Shown here piece after piece: positions 1 through 5,303 of a DNA stretch of 5,332 nt. The stretch's first letter is position 1. Each line of letters begins with the position of its first letter. The DNA comes from Acinetobacter sp. Its GTDB lineage: Bacteria; Pseudomonadota; Gammaproteobacteria; Pseudomonadales; Moraxellaceae. The notes beneath the pieces are model-generated. The model had not been told where the DNA came from. It made no database searches and saw nothing but the letters and a program-made list of their open reading frames with translations. Location of the stretch: the NCBI GenBank assembly GCA_030152605.1, contig JASLJB010000373.1, positions 1 to 5,332 on the forward strand, given 5' to 3'. The translations under genes were made by a program, and so were the position numbers.

Positions 1-36
1 ATTTTTTTTGCTTAAGTTTTAAGCCAGCGATGTGCG

Positions 37-64
37 AAAAAAACGCCCATAGAGGTGGGGCGTT
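37..64 (-). terminator. Intrinsic terminator of ygfZ
   Basis: Read on the minus strand, AACGCCC (64-58) pairs perfectly with GGGCGTT (48-42) across a 9-base loop. The T-run continues through 37, giving seven T in a row counting the last two of the stem. It begins 26 bases past the ygfZ stop codon, as expected for a rho-independent terminator ending that transcript. Positions 2-9 are a separate run of eight T on the plus strand. That run could be the tail of a terminator for a rightward gene outside the window, but its stem is not visible. Confidence 0.8.
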
Positions 65-89
65 GCTGTTAAAGAATATAAATCTAAGG

Positions 90-812
90 CTACTGCGGAC
101 TCGCCACATCACCATTTAAACCCTCTGGGAGAGGGAGATCGGTCAAGCCCAATTCGCTGATGGCTTCTGGTTTGGCCACGACCAGTGCTTTGTAGCCGCC
201 GTCAATGGCGATGCTATTCACCACTTGCACTTGATTGCTGAGTTGGGTTCCCGCAGTAGGGCATTCGCCAACACCTTGGACCAAGTGTAACCACTGTTTC
301 GGTTTGGCCTTAAACCAGAGTCGCGCCACGATTTCCTGACCCAAATAACAACCCTTGTCATAGTGCACGCCTTCACGTTGATGCAGGCGCAACTCTTGGG
401 GCTGAAACTCATGTGCGGTGGTGGTTGTGATCCAGGCTTGACCACTTTCAATCGCCTGTAATTGCCAGGCCTCAATATCGCTCGGCGTGGCGCTAAACTC
501 GGTGTGTAGACCACTGATCGTTGGATAGACCGTACCATTTTCTTCAAGCTTCATTTTTGAAAATGCACCAAATTTTTTGATGTGCTTGGCCAGCTCTTCG
601 GCTTGGTCAGCGGTGGTGATGATTTCAATCGATTCTGCATTGATTTTTTTGAGCCACAATCCAAATTGAATTCGGCCTTTTAAACTACAAATCGCGGTAT
701 AACGGCTGCTGTTTTCAGCGAGGGCTTCGACGTTTAAAGTGACTTGGCCTTGTAGAAACTTTTGGGCTTCTACTCCGTTTAATTTGAATGAGGAGAACGC
801 TAAACTCGGCAT
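90..812 (-). CDS. ygfZ: YgfZ-type folate-binding protein (Fe-S cluster maintenance)
   Basis: A 240-residue protein related to the tetrahydrofolate-binding GcvT fold. YgfZ proteins are cytoplasmic and, from work on E. coli, support assembly or repair of certain iron-sulfur enzymes such as MiaB. The family signature K-G-C-Y-x-G-Q-E is at residues 153-160, with the conserved Cys at 155, followed by IVAR. An N-terminal FLQGQVT motif (residues 19-25) matches the family's folate-domain entry. E. coli YgfZ is about 326 residues, so this version is compact: only about 80 residues follow the signature, so the C-terminal barrel seems reduced. It ends in TAG. The ATG at 812 has only a weak upstream GAG, but the protein begins at the right place for the fold. 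It is transcribed away from acnD and has its own terminator. The family call is firm; the client proteins are unknown. Confidence 0.9.
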   Translation of the reverse strand: MPSLAFSSFKLNGVEAQKFLQGQVTLNVEALAENSSRYTAICSLKGRIQFGLWLKKINAESIEIITTADQAEELAKHIKKFGAFSKMKLEENGTVYPTISGLHTEFSATPSDIEAWQLQAIESGQAWITTTTAHEFQPQELRLHQREGVHYDKGCYLGQEIVARLWFKAKPKQWLHLVQGVGECPTAGTQLSNQVQVVNSIAIDGGYKALVVAKPEAISELGLTDLPLPEGLNGDVASPQ

Positions 813-826
813 GATGACTCGCTAAG

Positions 827-856
827 ATGATATCTAAGACTAAAGAATGAGGTCAA
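827..856 (-). promoter_or_regulatory. Candidate ygfZ promoter
   Basis: On the minus strand TTGACC (856-851) is followed after 18 bases by TATCAT (832-827), a five-of-six match to the sigma-70 -10 box. Transcription would start near 820, leaving a leader of only about 8 bases before the ATG at 812. This fits the weak ribosome-binding site but has not been tested. Another promoter further upstream remains possible. Confidence 0.4.
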
Positions 857-970
857 TTCTCTACTATTTTTCCCAAAAAAGCACATATGCTGCAAATAAA
901 TCCAGACTTATGTAACAAAGCATTTCAAAAACCCATGTTTTTATATTTAAGTGTATGAAATATAAAGGAT

Positions 971-1000
971 TTGGGAAATGGTATTTTGACAGCGTACAAT
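971..1000 (+). promoter_or_regulatory. Candidate acnD promoter
   Basis: TTGGGA (971-976) and TACAAT (995-1000, five of six to the -10 consensus) are separated by 18 bases. This predicts a start near 1007 and a leader of about 65 bases. A perfect -35 box, TTGACA, lies at 986-991, but the best -10 at a suitable distance is the poor TATTCA (1008-1013, 16-base spacer). Either arrangement places transcription start well before the ATG at 1072. The choice between them is uncertain. Confidence 0.4.
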
Positions 1001-1025
1001 GCCTGCATATTCATTCTAACGATCT

Positions 1026-1040
1026 ACCACATGAAGTGGT
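1026..1040 (+). promoter_or_regulatory. Small palindrome in the acnD leader
   Basis: ACCAC (1026-1030) and GTGGT (1036-1040) are perfect inverted arms around ATGAA. The site lies downstream of both candidate promoters and 15 bases before the acnD Shine-Dalgarno. It could be an operator for a dimeric repressor or a small leader hairpin. The stem is only 5 bp, so a chance occurrence is quite possible, and I cannot assign it to a named regulator. Confidence 0.25.
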
Positions 1041-1055
1041 TATAAAAAATGAGTC

Positions 1056-1061
1056 GAGGGG
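1056..1061 (+). promoter_or_regulatory. Ribosome-binding site that sets the acnD start
   Basis: GAGGGG sits 10 bases before the ATG at 1072 and is the best Shine-Dalgarno-like purine run in the leader. The reading frame is open back to an ATG at 955, but that codon has no comparable site, and the residues between match nothing known at AcnD N-termini. From the ATG at 1072 the protein opens with MNQNYRKPLQ, the expected AcnD beginning. Confidence 0.7.
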
Positions 1062-1071
1062 CAAGTACGCT

Positions 1072-3666
1072 ATGAACCAGAATTATCGCAAACCGCTGCA
1101 ATCCACCCAGCTCGAATACTTTGATGTGCGTCAAGCCGTTGAAGATATTCAGCCAGGCGCATATGAAAAACTTCCTTATACTTCTAAAGTACTTGCAGAG
1201 CAGTTGGTGCGTCGCTGCGATCCTGAGATTTTAGAACAATCATTAAAACAATTGATCGAATCCAAGCAAGAGCACGACTTCCCGTGGTATCCAGCGCGTG
1301 TGGTCTGCCATGACATCTTGGGTCAAACCGCATTGGTGGATTTGGCTGGCTTACGTGATGCGATTGCTGATCAAGGTGGTGACCCGGCTAAAGTTAATCC
1401 GGTGGTGCCAACCCAGTTGATCGTGGATCACTCTTTGGCTGTTGAGTTTGGTGGTTTCGATCCAGACGCATTTGCAAAGAACCGTGCCATTGAAGATCGT
1501 CGTAACGAAGACCGTTTCCATTTTATTGAATGGACCAAAACCGCATTTGAAAACGTAGATGTGATTCCTGCGGGCAACGGCATCATGCATCAAATCAACT
1601 TGGAAAAAATGTCACCTGTGGTACAAAACCGCGAAGGTGTGGCTTATCCAGATACTTGTGTCGGTACAGATTCGCACACGCCACATACCGATGCGCTTGG
1701 CGTGATCTCGATCGGGGTGGGTGGTCTTGAAGCTGAAAACGTGATGTTGGGCCGCGCGTCTTGGATGCGTCTGCCCGATATCATCGGTGTGGAATTGGTC
1801 GGTCAGCGTCAGGCGGGTATTACCGCGACCGATATCGTACTTGAATTGACGGCATTCTTGCGTAAAGAGCGTGTCGTGGGTGCTTATCTGGAATTCTTTG
1901 GTGAAGGTGCAGACAGCATGTCGGTCGGTGATCGTGCCACGATCTCCAACATGACTCCAGAATACGGCGCGACTGCGGCGATGTTCTATATTGACCAAAA
2001 CACCATCGACTACTTGACCTTGACCGGCCGTGAAGCGGATCAAGTGCAACTGGTTGAGACCTATGCCAAAGAAATCGGCCTCTGGGCCAGCGACATGACC
2101 CAAGCGCAGTATCCACGTGTGCTGCGTTTTGATCTGTCTAAAGTAACGCGTAATATTGCTGGTCCTTCTAACCCACATGCACGTGTTTCTACCGCGGATT
2201 TAAAAGAAAAAGGCATTGCCGGTGTGGTTGAAAACCGTACGGATGGTTTGATGCCAGATGGTGCGATCATTATCGCGGCGATCACTTCATGTACCAATAC
2301 CTCGAATCCACGTAATACCGTGGCTGCGGGTCTGTTGGCACGCAAGGCCAATGAACTGGGTCTATTGCGTAAACCGTGGGTGAAGTCGTCTTTTGCACCA
2401 GGTTCTAAAGCGGCGGCACTGTATCTCGAAGAAGCTGGCGTACTCAAAGACCTTGAGAAACTTGGCTTTGGTATCGTGGCCTATGCATGTACCACGTGTA
2501 ACGGCATGTCAGGCGCGCTTGATCCAGTGATTCAACAAGAAATTATCGATCGTGACTTGTATGCCACTGCGGTGCTTTCTGGTAACCGTAACTTTGATGG
2601 CCGTATCCATCCGTATGCCAAGCAAGCCTTCTTGGCTTCACCGCCATTGGTGGTGGCTTATGCGATCGCGGGTACTATTCGCGTGGATATCGAAAAAGAT
2701 CCGCTCGGTACAGATCAAAACGGTAACCCGGTGTATCTCAAAGACATCTGGCCATCGGATGCAGAAATCGATGCCTTGGTGAAAACCTCGGTCAAGCCTG
2801 AGCAGTTCCGTAAAGTCTATATCCCGATGTTTGATCTGGGTGAAAATGAAAAATCGGAAAGCCCACTGTATGACTGGCGTCCGCAAAGTACCTATATCCG
2901 TCGTCCACCGTATTGGGAAGGCGCATTGGCTGCACCGCGCACCATGACCAAAATGCGTCCATTGGCGATCTTGCCAGACAACATCACCACGGATCATTTG
3001 TCACCTTCGAATGCCATCATGATGAACTCTGCGGCAGGCGAGTATCTGCATAAAATGGGCGTGCCAGAAGAAGACTTTAACTCTTATGCCACCCATCGCG
3101 GCGATCACTTGACAGCACAACGTGCCACATTTGCCAACCCGAAACTGTTTAACGAAATGGTGTTGAATGAAGACGGCACGACCAAGCAAGGTTCTTTAGC
3201 ACGCGTTGAGCCTGAAGGCGAAGTGATGCGCATGTGGGAAGCGATCGAAACCTATATGAACCGCAAGCAACCGCTGATCATCGTGGCGGGTGCGGACTAT
3301 GGTCAAGGTTCAAGCCGTGACTGGGCTGCTAAAGGGGTCCGTTTGGCTGGTGTTGAAGCGATTGTAGCGGAAGGCTTTGAGCGTATTCACCGCACCAACT
3401 TGGTCGGGATGGGCGTGTTACCGCTTGAGTTTAAAGCCGGTACAGATCGTAAAACCCTCAAGCTGGATGGGACTGAGTTATATAGCGTGATTGGCAATAT
3501 CGCACCGCGTTCTGATCTGACTTTGGTGATTGAACGTGCCAATGGTGAAACGGTTGAAATCGCCGTGACTTGCCGTTTGGATACTGAAGAAGAAGTCTTG
3601 GTCTATGAAGCGGGTGGTGTATTACAACGCTTTGCACAAGACTTCTTGGAAGGCCAAGAAGCCTAA
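1072..3666 (+). CDS. acnD: AcnD, Fe/S-dependent 2-methylcitrate dehydratase (methylcitrate cycle)
   Basis: An 864-residue aconitase-superfamily enzyme, the usual AcnD length. In the methylcitrate cycle AcnD dehydrates 2-methylcitrate; in known systems it works with PrpF, which isomerises the methylaconitate product before hydration to 2-methylisocitrate. The N-terminal YRKPL, IQPGAY, KLPYTS and RRCDP segments and the GRASWMRLPD segment are AcnD-type rather than AcnA-type. The [4Fe-4S] ligands are Cys407 (in SCTNTSNPR), Cys473 and Cys476 (in ACTTCNG), with the same 66- and 3-residue spacing as AcnA. Substrate-site motifs include VDHS (118-121), DSH (200-202), DNITTDH (636-642) and, in the swivelling domain, YGQGSSRDW (743-751), whose Ser747-Ser748-Arg749 match aconitase catalytic residues. 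No motif is missing and no frame break is seen. No prpB, prpC or prpF is adjacent. AcnD also dehydrates citrate in some bacteria, so a partial aconitase role is possible. Confidence 0.95.
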   Translation: MNQNYRKPLQSTQLEYFDVRQAVEDIQPGAYEKLPYTSKVLAEQLVRRCDPEILEQSLKQLIESKQEHDFPWYPARVVCHDILGQTALVDLAGLRDAIADQGGDPAKVNPVVPTQLIVDHSLAVEFGGFDPDAFAKNRAIEDRRNEDRFHFIEWTKTAFENVDVIPAGNGIMHQINLEKMSPVVQNREGVAYPDTCVGTDSHTPHTDALGVISIGVGGLEAENVMLGRASWMRLPDIIGVELVGQRQAGITATDIVLELTAFLRKERVVGAYLEFFGEGADSMSVGDRATISNMTPEYGATAAMFYIDQNTIDYLTLTGREADQVQLVETYAKEIGLWASDMTQAQYPRVLRFDLSKVTRNIAGPSNPHARVSTADLKEKGIAGVVENRTDGLMPDGAIIIAAITSCTNTSNPRNTVAAGLLARKANELGLLRKPWVKSSFAPGSKAAALYLEEAGVLKDLEKLGFGIVAYACTTCNGMSGALDPVIQQEIIDRDLYATAVLSGNRNFDGRIHPYAKQAFLASPPLVVAYAIAGTIRVDIEKDPLGTDQNGNPVYLKDIWPSDAEIDALVKTSVKPEQFRKVYIPMFDLGENEKSESPLYDWRPQSTYIRRPPYWEGALAAPRTMTKMRPLAILPDNITTDHLSPSNAIMMNSAAGEYLHKMGVPEEDFNSYATHRGDHLTAQRATFANPKLFNEMVLNEDGTTKQGSLARVEPEGEVMRMWEAIETYMNRKQPLIIVAGADYGQGSSRDWAAKGVRLAGVEAIVAEGFERIHRTNLVGMGVLPLEFKAGTDRKTLKLDGTELYSVIGNIAPRSDLTLVIERANGETVEIAVTCRLDTEEEVLVYEAGGVLQRFAQDFLEGQEA

Positions 3667-3694
3667 GTTAAGCTTTTAAAAACATCAGTTTTTG

Positions 3695-3732
3695 TCGAAT
3701 CCTAATGAGGCCATTGGGGTTCGATTTTTTTT
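3695..3732 (+). terminator. Strong intrinsic terminator after acnD
   Basis: TCGAATCCTAATG (3695-3707) pairs along all 13 positions with the arm at 3712-3724, counting two G-T wobbles, around the tetraloop AGGC. Eight T follow at 3725-3732. It begins 28 bases after the acnD stop codon. The long stem and uninterrupted T-run predict efficient termination, so the genes downstream should depend on their own promoter. Confidence 0.9.
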
Positions 3733-3764
3733 ATTGCTTATTATTGCTCATTATAAGTTATAAG
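3731..3764 (+). repeat. Short tandem repeats upstream of the DUF2569 gene
   Basis: Two 10-base units, TTATTGCTTA (3731-3740) and TTATTGCTCA (3741-3750), differ at one base. They are followed directly by two perfect TTATAAG units (3751-3757 and 3758-3764). This AT-rich stretch lies between the acnD terminator and the DUF2569 gene and must contain or adjoin its promoter. A -10-like CATAAT at 3772-3777 lacks a good -35 box. TTGCTT (3734-3739) with TTATAA (3758-3763) at 18-base spacing is an alternative. Neither promoter is convincing. Confidence 0.5.
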
Positions 3765-3801
3765 TTGAACACATAATGATATTGAAATTGGGGACATTCC
3801 A

Positions 3802-4365
3802 ATGACAGTGAATAACGTGACAGACCATACAGACCATACAGACCATACAGACCATACAGACCATACAGACCATACAGAAAATAAAGAATTAAAAGGTTTA
3901 GGCGGTTGGTTAATTTTGGTGGCGATTGGCTTGGTGGCCAATGCTGCCATACTCGCCGTGGCTACTTTTCCTTTACTTAACATCCTCAGCAGTGATATGT
4001 GGGCGTTTTTGATTGAATATCAACCTGAAGTTTTCAATCGCCGCATGTGGTGGGGGCTTTGGGGGCTGATTGCGGCGAATGCTGTACTGCTGTCCGCATT
4101 TTTATATCTGATCTATTTGTTCTTTAAAAAGCACTACTTATTTCCAAGATCTTTCATTATTATTCAAGTTATTGCCTTTATTATTTTGTTGCCTTATAGC
4201 TATGTGGCTTCTTTTTTAGATCCGAGTGATCCAAGTCCAGTCTTTGATGCAGGCCTATTTCGTTCAGCGCTGATGACCATGATTTGGATCGCCTACATGC
4301 TGAAATCAAAACGCGTCCAACTCACCTTTGTAGAGCATCGTCCTACGGTATCAACATCAAATTAA
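3802..4365 (+). CDS. DUF2569 family inner-membrane protein with N-terminal (Thr-Asp-His)6 repeat
   Basis: A 187-residue membrane protein. The LGGWLILVAIGL segment (33-44) opening the first helix and the closing YMLKSKRV (165-172) are hallmarks of DUF2569, a family of unknown function. Hydrophobic segments at about 35-58, 84-108, 117-139 and 152-167 suggest four helices. Positive residues at Lys28/Lys31, Lys109/Lys110/Arg116 and Lys168/Lys170/Arg171 favour both ends in the cytoplasm. Residues 7-24 are six exact Thr-Asp-His triplets, outside the family domain; these may be disordered, and a metal-binding role is only a guess. GGGGA (3790-3794) lies 7 bases before the ATG, supporting this start even though the repeat follows immediately. 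The gene follows the acnD terminator and precedes another envelope gene by 47 bases, probably as one operon. The family assignment is good; the function is unknown. Confidence 0.85.
   Translation: MTVNNVTDHTDHTDHTDHTDHTDHTENKELKGLGGWLILVAIGLVANAAILAVATFPLLNILSSDMWAFLIEYQPEVFNRRMWWGLWGLIAANAVLLSAFLYLIYLFFKKHYLFPRSFIIIQVIAFIILLPYSYVASFLDPSDPSPVFDAGLFRSALMTMIWIAYMLKSKRVQLTFVEHRPTVSTSN
3820..3878 (+). repeat. 9-bp tandem repeat, six full copies plus partial, within a coding region
   Basis: The unit ACAGACCAT occurs six times without a mismatch at 3820-3873, then as a partial ACAGA at 3874-3878. A unit of nine keeps the reading frame, so gain or loss of copies would change only the number of Thr-Asp-His triplets. 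Perfect identity at the DNA level, including synonymous positions, suggests recent expansion by slippage. There are no unique spacers, so this is not a CRISPR array. Confidence 0.97.
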
Positions 4366-4412
4366 ACACAGCGATGACCTTAGTGGGTGTATATAAAAAT
4401 TGAGACACAAGC

Positions 4413-4922
4413 ATGCTAAAACTCTGCGCCAAAGTCACGTTGATCATTGCCTTGATCCTTGCGCTGCTATTGCTTGCTATGTGGGCCATGCATGGCTTTC
4501 AGCCGTTGAGATCCCAACAACAACCAACACCCAAGTTAAGTTTGGTGGTTTCAGCTGAAACAGAGCAAAAACTCGCGCAGTTTTTGGCTGATCCGGCTTT
4601 ACGGCGTGTGATTGAGCAGTGTGTGCCTGCCTATAATGCCGAGTTCCGCAGGCTCAATCCAACAGAAAAGAATTTGCCTGATCTGATTCAAGCACAGGAT
4701 TTTAGTGCTGACTATTTATTACAGACCTTGCCGGGATCTGCTGAGAAACAACTCAATCCATATCAAGTCACCAAGCTAAATGATTTTTTAAACAGCCTTG
4801 ATCATCCACTCGGTGATCATACGTTACTGGCGCAGTGTATGGGCGCTGAGGGTTTAGACGATTATCGACGCTTGAAAGGTAAGTTTAGTGCAGTTCTAAA
4901 GTCGGATGTAGGTTTGGATTGA
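4413..4922 (+). CDS. Uncharacterised membrane-anchored protein, probably periplasmic
   Basis: A 169-residue protein I do not recognise. Residues 5-27 form one strongly hydrophobic segment preceded by Lys3 and Lys7, predicting an uncleaved N-terminal anchor with the rest in the periplasm. It is not a lipoprotein: Cys5 is not in a lipobox context. The remainder (about 40-169) is polar and probably mostly helical. It contains Cys70 and Cys142, the only cysteines in the predicted exported part and possibly a disulfide pair. The start is weakly supported by TGAG (4401-4404) 8 bases upstream, but the anchor begins right at this methionine. It lies 47 bases after the DUF2569 gene with no terminator between, so co-transcription is likely. 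Codon use looks like its neighbours, and it ends in TGA. Real coding is likely; the function is unknown. Confidence 0.7.
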   Translation: MLKLCAKVTLIIALILALLLLAMWAMHGFQPLRSQQQPTPKLSLVVSAETEQKLAQFLADPALRRVIEQCVPAYNAEFRRLNPTEKNLPDLIQAQDFSADYLLQTLPGSAEKQLNPYQVTKLNDFLNSLDHPLGDHTLLAQCMGAEGLDDYRRLKGKFSAVLKSDVGLD

Positions 4923-4986
4923 GCAAGATTTTAAAACGACTAAGTGGTTTAAATACTTCCCAGCCTTAATACCAGTCAATTAAGCA

Positions 4987-5051
4987 ATTTAAAGAGAATT
5001 TTCATGCTGTTTTTATGAAAATGACTTCAGCATGAAGCCCTTGCTTTAAAT
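4987..5051. repeat. 65-bp imperfect inverted repeat
   Basis: ATTTAAAG (4987-4994) pairs with CTTTAAAT (5044-5051), and TTCATGCTG (5001-5009) pairs with CAGCATGAA (5028-5036). A 6/7-base internal loop separates the two stems, and an 18-base apical loop closes the structure. A competing hairpin, TTTTCAT (4999-5005) with ATGAAAA (5015-5021), would exclude the inner stem. There is no T-run on either side, so it is not a standard terminator. It lies 64 bases past the stop codon at 4922 and could protect that 3' end. Its right arm overlaps the left end of the next element. Confidence 0.7.
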
Positions 5052-5159
5052 CCATCCTAACCTTCCTTTTTCTAAGGAAGGAACGCCTTAAAATTCAACA
5101 TGGTATTGAGTTTTAAGGCGTTCCCCTCTTTGGCAAAGAGGGGCTAGGGGAGATTTAAA
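5045..5159. repeat. 115-bp three-hairpin palindromic element (REP/MITE-like)
   Basis: The outer ends are TTTAAATC (5045-5052) and GATTTAAA (5152-5159), and most of the element is an imperfect inverted repeat about its centre. Inside are three consecutive hairpins. The first has an 8-bp stem, 5061-5068 with 5074-5081. The second has a 17-bp stem with one G-T, 5082-5098 with 5106-5122. The third has a 9-bp stem, 5123-5131 with 5135-5143. There is no coding capacity. The right arm, with its CTAGGGGAGATTT end, resembles intergenic repeats I recall from Acinetobacter genomes; copy number cannot be checked here. No clear target-site duplication is visible, since the terminal TTTAAA is itself palindromic and could be either element end or target. 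A non-autonomous miniature element or a REP-like structural repeat both fit. Confidence 0.75.
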
Positions 5160-5246
5160 ACATAAGATACGAGCAGGATAGCCTAAGTAGCAATAGCACT
5201 TTGTCATCAATTTAATCTGCGTGCATGGATAGAACTAACTTTTATA

Positions 5247-5303
5247 GTCGCTCTAGCATATTGATTAATATGCTGGATTCGACAATGGCGGCAGGACGCC
5301 GCC
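5247..5303. repeat. Two tandem hairpins near the window end
   Basis: The first hairpin pairs TCTAGCATATT (5252-5262) with AATATGCTGGA (5267-5277) around GATT, 11 bp with one wobble. It is extended by GTCG (5247-5250) with CGAC (5280-5283) across a one-versus-two-base bulge. Three bases later GGCGGC (5287-5292) pairs with GCCGCC (5298-5303) around AGGAC, a GC-rich island in AT-rich DNA. TATTTTG follows, which is too weak a T-run for a confident terminator. The structure may be the left part of another dispersed repeat cut by the window edge. Confidence 0.55.

Noticed and set aside
880..891. Inverted repeat AGCA-CATA-TGCT as a possible operator
   Set aside because: Four-base arms are expected by chance, and it is not well placed for either candidate promoter.
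927..942. AAAAAC-CCAT-GTTTTT hairpin upstream of acnD, with a similar AAAAAC-ATCA-GTTTTT at 3678-3693 downstream
   Set aside because: The stems are 6 bp and almost entirely A-T, a likely chance product of A- and T-runs. The sites do not look like insertion ends.
955..1071. 39-codon N-terminal extension of acnD from an ATG at 955
   Set aside because: It has no good ribosome-binding site, overlaps the promoter candidates and does not resemble any AcnD N-terminus. The ATG at 1072 has GAGGGG upstream and gives the usual protein length.
1351..3189. Several long open frames antisense to acnD
   Set aside because: They mirror acnD codon structure, encode no known motifs and overlap a complete, well-conserved gene.
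3820..3878. CRISPR-like or iteron array
   Set aside because: The 9-base units are contiguous without spacers and lie in frame inside a gene, so they are a coding microsatellite.
3741..3983. Minus-strand frame encoding repeated Ser-Val-Trp triplets
   Set aside because: It is the complement of the ACAGACCAT repeat inside the DUF2569 gene. It has no recognisable domain and runs into the upstream spacer.
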